DNA from: Chelativorans sp. AA-79
GTDB lineage: Bacteria; Pseudomonadota; Alphaproteobacteria; Rhizobiales; Rhizobiaceae
Reading direction: 5' to 3'
Length of the DNA: 64,000 nucleotides
Assembly: GCF_029457495.1 (NCBI RefSeq)
Contig: NZ_CP120361.1
Coordinates: forward strand, 4,294,001 to 4,358,000
This document shows, piece after piece, positions 27,059 to 35,725 of this stretch (the stretch's first letter is position 1; the number at the start of each line of letters is the position of its first letter). The notes under the pieces are model-generated. The model worked only from the letters and a program-made list of their open reading frames with translations. It searched no databases and was not told the DNA's origin. The translations under genes and the position numbers were made by a program.

Positions 27059-27733
27059 TCAGGCGACGAGCGGAAATGGTGAGATCGGGTTGGCGCATCT
27101 CGCCCGATCGGCTTCGACTGCCGCAAAAGCCCGTCCGCTGGTGTTGGGATCACGCAGCACCCGTTCGATGAGCAGCGCGACGTCCGCGCGGCCAATGAAG
27201 CCATGCATTTCCGGATCGGCGGACAGGATTCCCTGTCCGGTGGCGAGTTGGGTGCGTAATCCTCCCGGGCGGACGATCGTGTAGGAAAGCCCGCTCGCCT
27301 TCAGGCGCTCTTCCGCGCGCGACTTCGCTTCCACCGCGTCACCGAAGGCAGCGCGGGCGCGCTCGGACATGAACGGCGCCATCTCGCCGCAGCCGATGGA
27401 GGTGACCAACACGAAGCGCCCAGCACGATGCTCGGCGGCCACCTCGATAACGTTGATGTTGCCGGCATCGTCCGCCCGCCGACCGTCCTCCGCCATTCCG
27501 CCGAGCGTGGAGACGACCTCCCGGACACCCGGCGGCGCGCTTGCGAGGGCGGCGCGGATATCGTCCTTCACGAACGCATCCCCGCGCACCACATGCGCCC
27601 CGAGCGCCTGGAGCGCGTGACGCCCCCCCTCTGAGCGCAACATGGCTGTCACCTGCACATTTTTCTCGCGCAGGACGCGCGCCAACTCGAAGCCGACGCC
27701 GCTGCTTGCACCGAAAATCAGGACGCTGCGCAT
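27059..27733 (-). CDS. NAD(P)-binding reductase, ChuY-like, last gene of haem operon
   Basis: 224 residues. The N-terminus is a Rossmann dinucleotide fold (VLIFGASSGVGFELARVL), and SYTIVRPGGLRTQL is typical of atypical short-chain reductases. In E. coli O157 ChuY reduces anaerobilin, the product of ChuW, using NAD(P)H. This gene follows hutX and hutW by 4 bases or less, which fits that job. The activity itself is inferred from context. Confidence 0.7.
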   Translation of the reverse strand: MRSVLIFGASSGVGFELARVLREKNVQVTAMLRSEGGRHALQALGAHVVRGDAFVKDDIRAALASAPPGVREVVSTLGGMAEDGRRADDAGNINVIEVAAEHRAGRFVLVTSIGCGEMAPFMSERARAAFGDAVEAKSRAEERLKASGLSYTIVRPGGLRTQLATGQGILSADPEMHGFIGRADVALLIERVLRDPNTSGRAFAAVEADRARCANPISPFPLVA

Positions 27734-27737
27734 GGTA

Positions 27738-28262
27738 TCATCGCCCCGCGCCGTTCAAGCGGTTCTCCAGTTGTGTGAAGCGATCGATCTGGTCGGCCTT
27801 GAGCGCGCCCGCCTCGTTGCGGCCGACGAAGATCTTGAACATCGCCTCACCCTTGGCATTGAAGAACTGCACCGAGGCGGTCTCCTTGCCCATGAAGGGC
27901 CGGCGCAGGTAGATGATGGCCTTGCAGTTTTCCGCTCTGAGATGCCCGCTCACGGCGCCACCGCCCCGAAGGTTGTAGAAACCGTGCCCGACGCGTCCTT
28001 CCGGCAGCGGTCCGTGGGCCTCCATGATGACGTCCTTCGTATGCACGATGATGGTAACGTCCCCCCAGGAAGCGATATCCGTCAGGGCCTCGACGAAGTG
28101 TTCGCCGGAAACACGCTTCCACATCTCTTCCGGCAGGCTTTCGACTGCCGCCTGGAGCGAGACACCGTGCTCTTCGGCAAGTAACTCCAGAATGCCGTCC
28201 TGGTTTTCGGCAAGCCGTGCCTGCAGGGTAATCAGATCGTTGTTTGCTGTGCTCTCGGTCAT
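27738..28262 (-). CDS. hutX: Haem utilisation carrier protein HutX/ChuX
   Basis: 174 residues when started at 28262, where the ATG overlaps the hutW stop. The sequence contains the family pattern SWGDVTIIVHTKDVIMEAHG, then GFYNLRGGGAVSGHL and IYLRRPFMGKETASVQFFNA. HutX/ChuX proteins bind haem in the cytosol and hand it on or buffer it. It lies between hutW and the ChuY-like gene. Confidence 0.92.
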   Translation of the reverse strand: MTESTANNDLITLQARLAENQDGILELLAEEHGVSLQAAVESLPEEMWKRVSGEHFVEALTDIASWGDVTIIVHTKDVIMEAHGPLPEGRVGHGFYNLRGGGAVSGHLRAENCKAIIYLRRPFMGKETASVQFFNAKGEAMFKIFVGRNEAGALKADQIDRFTQLENRLNGAGR

Positions 28263-29638
28263 GTTTGCGTACCTCGTGCTTGATGGTCGGTGGGAATGGA
28301 GAGTCCGGCCGCCTTGGCCAGAACGTCGTTGAAGGCGGTCACCAGATTGGCGTACCAGAAGCGCCCAGCCGTGGTGAGCAATGCCGCGGTGCCGTCGAAG
28401 GTGAGAAGGCCGGCTGCTTGCCACTGCTCGGCGAGCGGCTTAAGCAGCGTCGGCGCGTTGGACACCAATGGTGTCTCCAGCTGCGAAAGGTCGAGACGAC
28501 CCACTTCGAACCCGGCGGTGACGAAATCGCGCGTGGGCTGCAGATCGTCTGCGATGCGCATGGCCTCTATCGGCTTACGCCCCTCGCCCAGAGAGCTCGT
28601 GTAGTGTTCCAGGCTGCCGGAGAGATTGTAGCTGTAGCGGTCGAGCGACCCGCCCGCGCCCGATCCGTAGGCGAGACAATCCGCCCCTTCCTTGATGAGC
28701 AGGTTGTAAAGATTGCGCTCGCGCGTCGTGCGCGCCCAGTGGCTGTTGCTGATCTGGCGCCAGCCCTGGGCGGCGAGAAACTCGACGCCTATCCGGTACA
28801 TCGGCCCCAACTCGGGGAGCGCCACGGTATGGCCGAATTTGTTGCTGGCGATGGCCGCGTGAAGCGGTGTGCCGGGAAATATGCTGAGACCATAAAGATC
28901 CACGCCATCCGGCTCCAGCGCGGCCGCCATGCGCAGATCCTCGCGCCAGACTTCATGGGTTTGGCCCGGCAGCCCATAGATGAGGTCGAAGACCAGTGTG
29001 GCACTGTCCTTCTGCCTGATATCGTCGAGGAAGCGGATGACTTCCTCGCGGCTTGCCCGTCTGCCCTGGCGGCGACGCACCTCGGTGTCGAAGGTCTGCA
29101 CACCGATGGAGAACCGGTTTGCGCCCGCCTCCAGACAAGCATCGATCTTTTCCGCGTCGAAGTGGATGATGCGCCCCTCGACGGTGATTTCGCAATCGGC
29201 CGCCAGCGGCAGGCAGCGGCGGATCGTGCCCAGGATGCGCGACAACTCATCGGCCGAAAGCGCGCTCGGCGTGCCGCCGCCGAGATAGACGGCGTGGACC
29301 GGCCGGCAACGAATTGCGGGCTCGCAAGCCTCGCGTTCGATCTCCTCGATAATGAGCGCCACATAGTCCGCCGCCGCCTCGGGACGATAGGCATTGCGGT
29401 AGAAGCCGCAAAACAGGCAATGATTGGCGCAGAACGGCACATGAACATAAGCAAGCCGCTTTCGCCGCGCACCCGCGCTTTCTGCCAGCAGCCCTTTCCA
29501 CACCGCCGGCAGGTCCTCGGCCGGCAGCGGGCGCTTGTCTCGCCACGGCATGACCGGCGTCCGCCGGAAGAACGCGTCCCGAAGAGGATCGCCCCCGGTC
29601 TTGGCGAAATGACGGGAAATATCCACAACAGGTTTCAT
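28259..29638 (-). CDS. hutW: Anaerobic haem-degrading radical SAM methyltransferase HutW/ChuW
   Basis: 459 residues. Radical SAM Cys triad CANHCLFC (Cys70, 74, 77), followed by YLGGGTPSAL and NRFSIGVQTFD, as in HemN-related class C methyltransferases. ChuW/HutW opens the haem ring without oxygen to make anaerobilin and free the iron. A haem-uptake receptor is directly upstream and hutX directly downstream, supporting HutW over HemN. A true hemN lies at 35974. An unrelated 539-codon frame on the opposite strand is a shadow. Confidence 0.93.
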   Translation of the reverse strand: MKPVVDISRHFAKTGGDPLRDAFFRRTPVMPWRDKRPLPAEDLPAVWKGLLAESAGARRKRLAYVHVPFCANHCLFCGFYRNAYRPEAAADYVALIIEEIEREACEPAIRCRPVHAVYLGGGTPSALSADELSRILGTIRRCLPLAADCEITVEGRIIHFDAEKIDACLEAGANRFSIGVQTFDTEVRRRQGRRASREEVIRFLDDIRQKDSATLVFDLIYGLPGQTHEVWREDLRMAAALEPDGVDLYGLSIFPGTPLHAAIASNKFGHTVALPELGPMYRIGVEFLAAQGWRQISNSHWARTTRERNLYNLLIKEGADCLAYGSGAGGSLDRYSYNLSGSLEHYTSSLGEGRKPIEAMRIADDLQPTRDFVTAGFEVGRLDLSQLETPLVSNAPTLLKPLAEQWQAAGLLTFDGTAALLTTAGRFWYANLVTAFNDVLAKAAGLSIPTDHQARGTQT

Positions 29639-29644
29639 GGCCGC

Positions 29645-31816
29645 TCAGAACATCATCTTGAGCGTCGCCTCGATGCTGCGGCCGGTACCGGGCAGCTCGT
29701 CGAAGGAGGAGCGATACTCCTTGTTCGTCAGATTGTTGAGATGGACGGCGAACTGGACCCTGTCATCTTCGCCGAACGACCCACCGAAAGCGAAATTGAG
29801 CGTTCCCCAGCCCGGGAGCCTTTCGGTCTCGAGTCGGGAGGTGTCCGCGTTCAAAGAGGTTAGCTTGGTACCGGTTGCCGCCCGGACGAACAGGTCGGCC
29901 CAAATGTTGATGCCTTGCACCTCACCTTCGTATTTTACGCCCGCTCGGCCAGAAAGCTCGGGCGTGTTGCTGTTGTAGGTCGAGTAGGTGGGGAACTGTA
30001 GCTCCCGCCGCATCCAGGCACCGCTGACATAGGGCGTCAGCGATGTATTCGGCGCGGCGTATTCAGCCAGAAGCTCGACACCATATGTCGTTGCCGCATC
30101 GGCGTTCTTGTAAAGGTAGTCGGCGGCCGTCGCGCCGCCCGGGCATCCGGCCCCTGCCGTGCAGGGAACCGTCGTGACGTAGTTCTTGGCCTCCGTATAG
30201 AAGGCGGCCGCGTCGAGAACGATGCCATACGCATCATAGCGCGCGCCGGCCTCGAAGTTGCGCGAAGTCTCCGGCTCCAAGTCGGGATTGCCGTAGGTCA
30301 GCACTCCGCGGCCCGCCGTCGTGTTCGTGAAAAGCTGGAGCAGCGTCGGTGTGACATAGCCTTCGGAGTAGAGCGCACGCAGTGTTGTGTCCGGCAGGCC
30401 CGTGTAGGTGAGCCCCGCCGCGACGACGGCGCGGTCGTCGCTCCTCCCTTCATAGTCCGCCCGCGCGGGGTCGGTGGTGTCGTTCAGATCGGTCTCGATG
30501 TGGTAATAGCGAAGGCCGGTCGTCAGCTTGAAGTCCTCGGCGAAGGACCACTCGTTCTGGGCGAATGCGGACAACGTATGGATCGAGGCGTCATCCGCGC
30601 TCAACGAGGATGTGATGATCGGGAAGGGGCCGAACCCGGTGGTGACGGTGGTTGATGTCTTGTCCGTCACCAGATTGTCGGCCAGGTAGTTGAGGCCGAC
30701 AATCGTATAGTGGTCGGGGTGGAATTCCAGATCGAGCTGCGCGGTGCCGCCCCAGTTGGTGATCCGGTCGTCGGATGTCGAGGTGACATCCACGGTCCTG
30801 CCGGGCAGCGGTGCCATGACCACCTGGTTTTCGAACAGCCGGTCGACCGTCTGATAGTACACGTCGAGATGGACGTTGCGCAGCACAGGGCCGAGGTCCT
30901 TCCCGTCGTAGTAAAGGCCAATCTTGCGGCGATCGCGTTGCGGCAGATCCACCCTGAAGTCGGTTATCGGGTATTCGAGATAGGAGGGGTCGGTCCAGCT
31001 TTCCGCCTCGAGCCGATGCTGCTCTGCCTTCAGCGCAACATAGTGGTTGCGGTCCTCGCCGAAGGCGTAACCCAGATGCAGGTACAGATTGTCGTTGCTG
31101 AAGGATGTCCCGTCGAGATAGCCGGTAGAGGTGTACTGCCCCTCGGGGACTTTGCGGTCCCCGTGGTCATCCAGCCCGCCCGAGAGCCTGTAGTCGAAGT
31201 CGCCGACGGTGCCGGACACCGCAGCCCAGCCCTGCCAGCCTTTCGAGCCGGAATAGTAGGTTCCGCCAAGCTCCACCTGGACCGGCTTGTCCGCCCCGCC
31301 CTTGGTGATGATGTTGACGACACCGCCGATCGCCCGCGCGCCATAGAGCACCGAAGCCGGACCGCGCACCACGTCGATGCGCTCCACATTGGCCGGATCG
31401 ATCAGGATCGGCGTGCCGTAGGTGCTGTGGTCGGTGATTTCCTGTCCGTCGACGAGAATCGTGACGCGGGCCGAGGATTCGCCGCGGATGCGGATACGCT
31501 TCATGCCCGCAGCCGAGGCATCGACTACTTCAACGCCGGGAACGTCCCGCAGCATTTCTGCGATGCTTTCGGGCGCCTCGCGCTCAAGCTGCTCCTCATC
31601 GACAACCGTCACGGAAGCCGGATTGTCCTGCACCGAGACTTCCGTTCGTGTCCCAACGACCGTGATTCGTTCGAGCAAGGTCGCACCGTCCTGCGCATGT
31701 GCGATGCCGGTTGCGCAGGTCGCGGATGACAGCAGCAGGCCGATGGTGATGGTTTTCTTTACAGTCTGGCTTGAAGGGCTGTGCTCCTTCTGGCTGACGG
31801 TGTTTGCGTTTATCAT
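29645..31816 (-). CDS. TonB-dependent haem/haemoglobin receptor
   Basis: I start at 31816 after GGAACGG, giving 723 residues; 31843 is an alternative. A signal peptide ends near IAHAQ and the TonB box is ERITVVGTR. A plug domain follows (LRDVPGVEVVDASA, LVDGQEI, RIDVVRGPASVLYGARAIGG). The C-terminal barrel contains YGNPDLEPETSRNFEAG, with an NPDL motif like the NPNL of haem receptors, and it ends in Phe. It should bring haem across the outer membrane using TonB. The downstream hut genes support haem as ligand. Confidence 0.9.
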   Translation of the reverse strand: MINANTVSQKEHSPSSQTVKKTITIGLLLSSATCATGIAHAQDGATLLERITVVGTRTEVSVQDNPASVTVVDEEQLEREAPESIAEMLRDVPGVEVVDASAAGMKRIRIRGESSARVTILVDGQEITDHSTYGTPILIDPANVERIDVVRGPASVLYGARAIGGVVNIITKGGADKPVQVELGGTYYSGSKGWQGWAAVSGTVGDFDYRLSGGLDDHGDRKVPEGQYTSTGYLDGTSFSNDNLYLHLGYAFGEDRNHYVALKAEQHRLEAESWTDPSYLEYPITDFRVDLPQRDRRKIGLYYDGKDLGPVLRNVHLDVYYQTVDRLFENQVVMAPLPGRTVDVTSTSDDRITNWGGTAQLDLEFHPDHYTIVGLNYLADNLVTDKTSTTVTTGFGPFPIITSSLSADDASIHTLSAFAQNEWSFAEDFKLTTGLRYYHIETDLNDTTDPARADYEGRSDDRAVVAAGLTYTGLPDTTLRALYSEGYVTPTLLQLFTNTTAGRGVLTYGNPDLEPETSRNFEAGARYDAYGIVLDAAAFYTEAKNYVTTVPCTAGAGCPGGATAADYLYKNADAATTYGVELLAEYAAPNTSLTPYVSGAWMRRELQFPTYSTYNSNTPELSGRAGVKYEGEVQGINIWADLFVRAATGTKLTSLNADTSRLETERLPGWGTLNFAFGGSFGEDDRVQFAVHLNNLTNKEYRSSFDELPGTGRSIEATLKMMF

Positions 31817-31901
31817 GACCGTTCCTTTTCCAGACTTCCACATCGCGCGGAGAAGACCGGCGCAATGCGTCGATGCGAATGTTCTGTCCTTTCCTTTCGT
31901 G

Positions 31902-32270
31902 CTATTGGCCTTGCGGGATCATGTTTTGCGGCGATGTTGCGCAGTATCGAGCCAGGCCCGAAGCGGCACGTGCCTCGCACGCTTCGCCGCCGGAGACGTC
32001 CGGTTCCACCCAAGCATCCCGGTCATCGAAGGAAATGAAATAGTTGTAACGTTTCGGGTCTTCCTGGGCGTCGTGAGCAAAGGGCTCGAATCGCGCCTCG
32101 GATGCCCGGCAGACAAGCTCTTTGATGGTAATGTTCTGGTCCTCCAAGATTGCCTCGACAATCTTGGAGCGATCCTCGCACTCGTCGAGCGTATGCGTAT
32201 TGACGAAGGCAGCCGACAGCCCGCCGTCTTCCAGCGCCATCAGGATGATCATCAGGAAACCGAGCTTCAT
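31902..32270 (-). CDS. Small hypothetical protein at the head of the haem operon
   Basis: 122 residues starting at 32270 after GAGGTGATGG. The N-terminal segment MKLGFLMIILMALEDGG is only weakly hydrophobic, so secretion is doubtful. Four Cys are spread through a helical acidic protein (LDECEDRSKIVEAILEDQNI). No family is recognised. Its position 85 bases upstream of the haem receptor, with a Crp/Fnr box upstream, suggests an accessory role in haem handling. Confidence 0.6.
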   Translation of the reverse strand: MKLGFLMIILMALEDGGLSAAFVNTHTLDECEDRSKIVEAILEDQNITIKELVCRASEARFEPFAHDAQEDPKRYNYFISFDDRDAWVEPDVSGGEACEARAASGLARYCATSPQNMIPQGQ

Positions 32271-32403
32271 TCCATCACCTCTTCGCTGCAGGAGGCCGCG
32301 AAAAGGCTTCTTGATTGCGCATTGCGATTCCCCCGCCACGGATATGTGTTGCGAATTGCTTGCATCTGCGGCGCTAACAAATACTGGACTGAAATAGTCA
32401 TCT

Positions 32404-32417
32404 TTGTTCTAGCGCAA
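32404..32417. promoter_or_regulatory. Crp/Fnr-type box TTGTTCTAGCGCAA
   Basis: TTG-N8-CAA inside the larger partial palindrome CTTTG...CTAG...CAAAG (32402-32419). It lies 134 bases before the haem operon (minus strand) and 184 before the DUF454 gene (plus strand). Confidence 0.6.
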
Positions 32418-32600
32418 AGACGAAGCGAAAATGGCGTGGAAGCCGCTCAACATGACAATGTTCAATGAAGGCAGAAGATTAGGAATGAGGGAACGGATTC
32501 AAGATGCCAGCGGATGGGGCACCGGGCCCATATGCATCGCGGGCGATCGACTGCCGTCCCGTGTATTCTCAGACATTCGCGTCCAGCGAGCGGCAAGCGG

Positions 32601-32981
32601 ATGACCCTTCGACTCGTCTGGATACTTGTGGGTGTTGCGGCGACCGCATGCGGCGTTGCGGGGGCCGTGTTACCGCTCCTGCCCACCACGCCCTTCCTGC
32701 TCGTTGCTGCCTACGCCTTCGCCCGCTCCTCGCCGCGCCTTCACGCATGGCTGCTTGGCCATCCGTATCTCGGCCCCCTCATCTCCAACTGGCAGCGGCA
32801 TGGCAGCATCGATAACCGCATCAAACGTGCAGCGATCACGGTAATGATCGCAACCTTCACATTGTCCTGGCTGCTCGGCGTATCGGCCACGGTGCTTGCC
32901 ATCCAGGCGGTCGTTCTGAGTGGAGCCGCTGCATTCGTACTGACGCGCCCGAGCGGATCCCGTGGACAAAACGACGACTAG
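32601..32981 (+). CDS. DUF454 (YbaN-like) inner-membrane protein
   Basis: 126 residues from the ATG at 32601. Three or four hydrophobic segments and the pattern GVAGAVLPLLPTTPFLLVAA, then FARSSPRLHAWLLGHPYLGP, define the YbaN/DUF454 family. Its function is unknown, but it is often near haem or anaerobic genes in alphaproteobacteria. It diverges from the haem operon across a 330-bp region holding a Crp/Fnr box. Confidence 0.85.
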   Translation: MTLRLVWILVGVAATACGVAGAVLPLLPTTPFLLVAAYAFARSSPRLHAWLLGHPYLGPLISNWQRHGSIDNRIKRAAITVMIATFTLSWLLGVSATVLAIQAVVLSGAAAFVLTRPSGSRGQNDD

Positions 32982-33117
32982 CACTCGGTCGTCCGCCACT
33001 GTTTCGCGCCCATTGTTCGACGCCCTTTCTCAGGCGCGCCACCATGAGCACCTCTCGCCGTACAATCGAGACACTCTGTCGCAGCGCATCGAAAAAGCGA
33101 TATGCGGGCACCGTTAT

Positions 33118-33131
33118 TTGCTGCGGCGCAA
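33118..33131 (+). promoter_or_regulatory. Crp/Fnr-type box TTGCTGCGGCGCAA
   Basis: TTG-N8-CAA centred about 72 bases before the nirV ATG. That spacing suits a class II activator site if transcription starts about 30 bases before the ATG. Confidence 0.65.
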
Positions 33132-33196
33132 AATACGATGTCTGCAGTGATGCATTCGTTGGTCGTCAAGCTAAGAACTAGCGATTGGAGACGACA

Positions 33197-34033
33197 ATGC
33201 TCATCGCCGTCGAACCACCTGGCGTCGTGCGTGTCGAGCCCGGCACTTTCGCCTATCGGGTTGCCGGCGACTTCACCAGCGACGGTCGATCTGTCAATGC
33301 ACCGCTTGTCAGAATGCGGATCGACTATCCCCTCACGATCATGAAGACACAGGTGAGCGCGGCGGATTTCGACCGTTGCGTCGCGGACGAAGCCTGCCAA
33401 CCTCGGGATGCCGGGTCCGGGCGGCCCGACCTTCCGGCCGTGGGCGTAAGCTGGCTGGACGCTACCGCCTATGCCAGATGGCTGTCTGAGAAAACAGGAT
33501 GGCACTGGCGCCTGCCCACCGATGAGGAATGGTCGTTCGCCGCCGGCTCTCGACTCAAGGACGATGTCCTTGTCGCCGACGCGACCGGCGGTTTTGCCGA
33601 GCGCTGGCTTGCAGAATACGATGAGGAAGCGCGTCGCAAGAGCCTGGGAGAGAAGGCGCCGCGCCCCTTCGGTTCCTTTGGTGCGAACGAGAACGGCCTT
33701 CTCGACATAGCCGGCAATGTCTGGGAATGGACGGACACCTGCTTCATTCGTCAGGCTCTCGATGAGAGAGGTACGCCCGAAGGCGCCCCGACCGTCAATT
33801 GCGGTGTGCATGTCGTGGCCGGCGAACACCGCAGCTATATCTCCGATTTCATCCGCGACGCGAGATCGGGCGGGTGCTCCGTCGGCACGCCGCCGGCCAA
33901 TCTCGGTTTCAGGCTTGTGCGGGAGGGCCCAGACGAAAAGGGATCACTTCTTTCGCGTCTGCTCGCTCGCATCCGGGCAGGAACCGGCCGTCCTGGCTTT
34001 CGGCCCTGGCATGAGTGGCCGAGGGTCGAGTAG
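33197..34033 (+). CDS. nirV: NirV, formylglycine-generating-enzyme-like protein
   Basis: 278 residues from the ATG at 33197 (GGAG upstream); 33185 is an alternative. The SUMF1/FGE fold is evident: MKTQVSAADFDRCV, VGVSWLDATAYARWLSEKTG, WRLPTDEEWSFAA, FGANENGLLDIAGNVWEWT and the closing LGFRLVRE. NirV usually follows nirK in denitrifiers, but its role is unsettled. nirK is not in this window, so here nirV has its own promoter with a Crp/Fnr box. Its last 90 bases overlap the end of the opposite-strand Crp/Fnr gene. Confidence 0.82.
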   Translation: MLIAVEPPGVVRVEPGTFAYRVAGDFTSDGRSVNAPLVRMRIDYPLTIMKTQVSAADFDRCVADEACQPRDAGSGRPDLPAVGVSWLDATAYARWLSEKTGWHWRLPTDEEWSFAAGSRLKDDVLVADATGGFAERWLAEYDEEARRKSLGEKAPRPFGSFGANENGLLDIAGNVWEWTDTCFIRQALDERGTPEGAPTVNCGVHVVAGEHRSYISDFIRDARSGGCSVGTPPANLGFRLVREGPDEKGSLLSRLLARIRAGTGRPGFRPWHEWPRVE

Positions 34034-34753
34034 ATCATGAACGTCTCGGAGACGCTGAGTTCCCTCGCTGGCTATAAGGGCGAGCTGATGGGGTTCCCGC
34101 ACAATGACCTTGCGTCTTCCGCTCGCAACGAGGCCGCGTCCCTCCCAAGCGCTGAACGTGCGGCTCACCGTGTGGAGCGTCGTGCCCGTCATCTCGGCGA
34201 GATCCTGCCGGGAGAGCGGGAAGGCAAGTTCGATTCCCCTCGCTGTGCGTCTGCCGGCCTGCCGGATCAGACGCAAAACGGTTCGGGCGATGCGGTGCTC
34301 GGCATCTTCGGTGGAGAGCTCCGTGAGGCGCTGCTGCATTTCATGATAGCGCTGGCCCAGGATATTCAGCGCGTTCATGGCAACTACGGAGTGGCAGGCC
34401 ATGATCTGCCGGATGGCGTTCCGAGACCAACCGATGAGATGGCTTTCCTTGACCGCCACGACGGTCGCCGGATGATACTGGTCGCCGCTCAGCACCGCAT
34501 GGCCGGCAAGCCCGCCCGGTCCGAGATAACGCAGGATCAACTGGTGGCCGCAGGGTGTCGTTTGCGTGGTCCGCAGGTGCCCGCCAAGCACTATGTATAA
34601 GGTTGTCGCTTCATCGCCTTGATGAAAGATCGGTGCATGTTGAGTGGCGTGCACAGGGAAGCCGAGGGCCTGGATATCCTTAAGGACCTCGTACGGGACA
34701 TCGTGAAAGAGTTCCGCCTGATTGAGGATATCGAGAGCTGAAAGACACTCCAT
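33944..34753 (-). CDS. Crp/Fnr-family regulator (NnrR/Dnr-like), first copy
   Basis: 269 residues. Cyclic-nucleotide-binding-like beta-roll (about 20-130), a long dimer helix, then the helix-turn-helix RQDLAEMTGTTLHTVSRTF near residue 195. There is no cluster of N-terminal Cys as in FNR, so it should not carry an Fe-S cluster. It groups with NnrR/Dnr-type NO sensors or FixK by sequence style. The divergent alternative-oxidase gene and this gene share the palindromic box at 34833. It is a paralogue of the regulator at 39045. Confidence 0.88.
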   Translation of the reverse strand: MECLSALDILNQAELFHDVPYEVLKDIQALGFPVHATQHAPIFHQGDEATTLYIVLGGHLRTTQTTPCGHQLILRYLGPGGLAGHAVLSGDQYHPATVVAVKESHLIGWSRNAIRQIMACHSVVAMNALNILGQRYHEMQQRLTELSTEDAEHRIARTVLRLIRQAGRRTARGIELAFPLSRQDLAEMTGTTLHTVSRTFSAWEGRGLVASGRRKVIVREPHQLALIASEGTQRLRDVHDLLDPRPLMPGPKARTAGSCPDASEQTRKK

Positions 34754-34832
34754 CTATAACCCCGCCCGAGGTCCCTGCGCTGCGACAAGCAGGGTCCGGG
34801 ATGCACATGACCACCAGCGCCGGGCGCGCTCT

Positions 34833-34846
34833 TTGTCCGGGGACAA
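34833..34846. promoter_or_regulatory. Crp/Fnr-type box TTGTCCGGGGACAA
   Basis: Part of an 18-bp palindrome (34831-34848) with 8-base arms CTTTGTCC and GGACAAAG. It lies between the divergent Crp/Fnr and alternative-oxidase genes, so autoregulation plus control of the oxidase is likely. Confidence 0.7.
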
Positions 34847-35017
34847 AGACGCTGCTGAAAGGTTGGATAAGGTCTTGATGGTGCGGGCCGGGGCTGCGAA
34901 GCGTGCCGTGCTTCCGACAAGGCCGCGCGCCCGGACCAACTGAGCAGTCGATCCCGTCGGCATGCACGACACGATCGGCAACGAAGCAAGCAACCGTCCT
35001 GCCGGTGAAAATACACG

Positions 35018-35677
35018 ATGTTGGACGTCAACAAATACGATCTCAACCGTCATCGCGAACCGGTCACCTTCAGGGACCAGGTGGCGACCGGCATTTCATG
35101 GGCGATGGGATCAACAGCAAACTTGCTGTTCGGGCGCCGCTATGGTGACCGCGCAGCGGTACTTGAAACGATTTCGGCCGTGCCGGGCATGGTGGCGGCA
35201 ACGTTGCTGCATCTCAGGTGCCTGCGCCGTATGACCGATGACCGGGGCTGGGTCCGCGTGTTCATGGACGAAGCCGAGAACCAGCGCGCCCACCTCATGG
35301 CATTTGTCGCAATCCGGCGGCCAAGCAGCGTGGAGCGTTTGCTTATCGTCCTTGCCCAGGGTGCCTTCTACAACGCGTTCTTCCTGCTCTATCTACTTTC
35401 CCCACGAACGGCTCACCGGCTGGCCGGCTATCTCTCGGAAGCTGCGGTACGCGGCTACTCCCACTGCCTTGAGCGCCTCGAACGAGGCGAGCAGGAGGAT
35501 GTTGCCGCCCCTGCCTCTGCCATTGCCTACTGGAACCTCGATCCGCAGGCGCGGCTTAGCGACGTGATCGTGGCCATGCGCGAGGACGAGGCGATCCATC
35601 GCGATATCAACCACGCCTTCGCCGACGCGCTTGCGGCAGGCAATCCCGTTCCGGATCGATCACGTACCGGAATGTGA
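35018..35677 (+). CDS. Alternative-oxidase-like di-iron protein
   Basis: 219 residues. The alternative oxidase pattern is clear: LETISAVPGMVAATLLHLR, GWVRVFMDEAENQRAHLM, LSEAAVRGYSHCLE and AMREDEAIHRDINHAF. These proteins oxidise ubiquinol with oxygen in a cyanide- and NO-resistant way. Two membrane-surface hydrophobic helices are present. The second ligand motif reads NQRAH in place of NERMH, so one canonical Glu ligand is Gln. It stands divergent from a Crp/Fnr gene and before hemN. Confidence 0.82.
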   Translation: MLDVNKYDLNRHREPVTFRDQVATGISWAMGSTANLLFGRRYGDRAAVLETISAVPGMVAATLLHLRCLRRMTDDRGWVRVFMDEAENQRAHLMAFVAIRRPSSVERLLIVLAQGAFYNAFFLLYLLSPRTAHRLAGYLSEAAVRGYSHCLERLERGEQEDVAAPASAIAYWNLDPQARLSDVIVAMREDEAIHRDINHAFADALAAGNPVPDRSRTGM

Positions 35678-35711
35678 TCGACCTCAGCCAGATTCCCAAA
35701 TCTCACCGACC

Positions 35712-35725
35712 TTGCGGCAGAGCAA
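35712..35725 (+). promoter_or_regulatory. Crp/Fnr-type box TTGCGGCAGAGCAA
   Basis: TTG-N8-CAA about 250 bases before hemN. The distance is long, so the transcript would carry a long leader; weaker than the other boxes. Confidence 0.45.

Noticed and set aside
28244..29863. 539-codon plus-strand open frame
   Set aside because: Antisense to hutW and the receptor end; hutW has complete motifs and this frame has none.
30710..31729. 339-codon plus-strand open frame
   Set aside because: Shadow of the TonB-dependent receptor.
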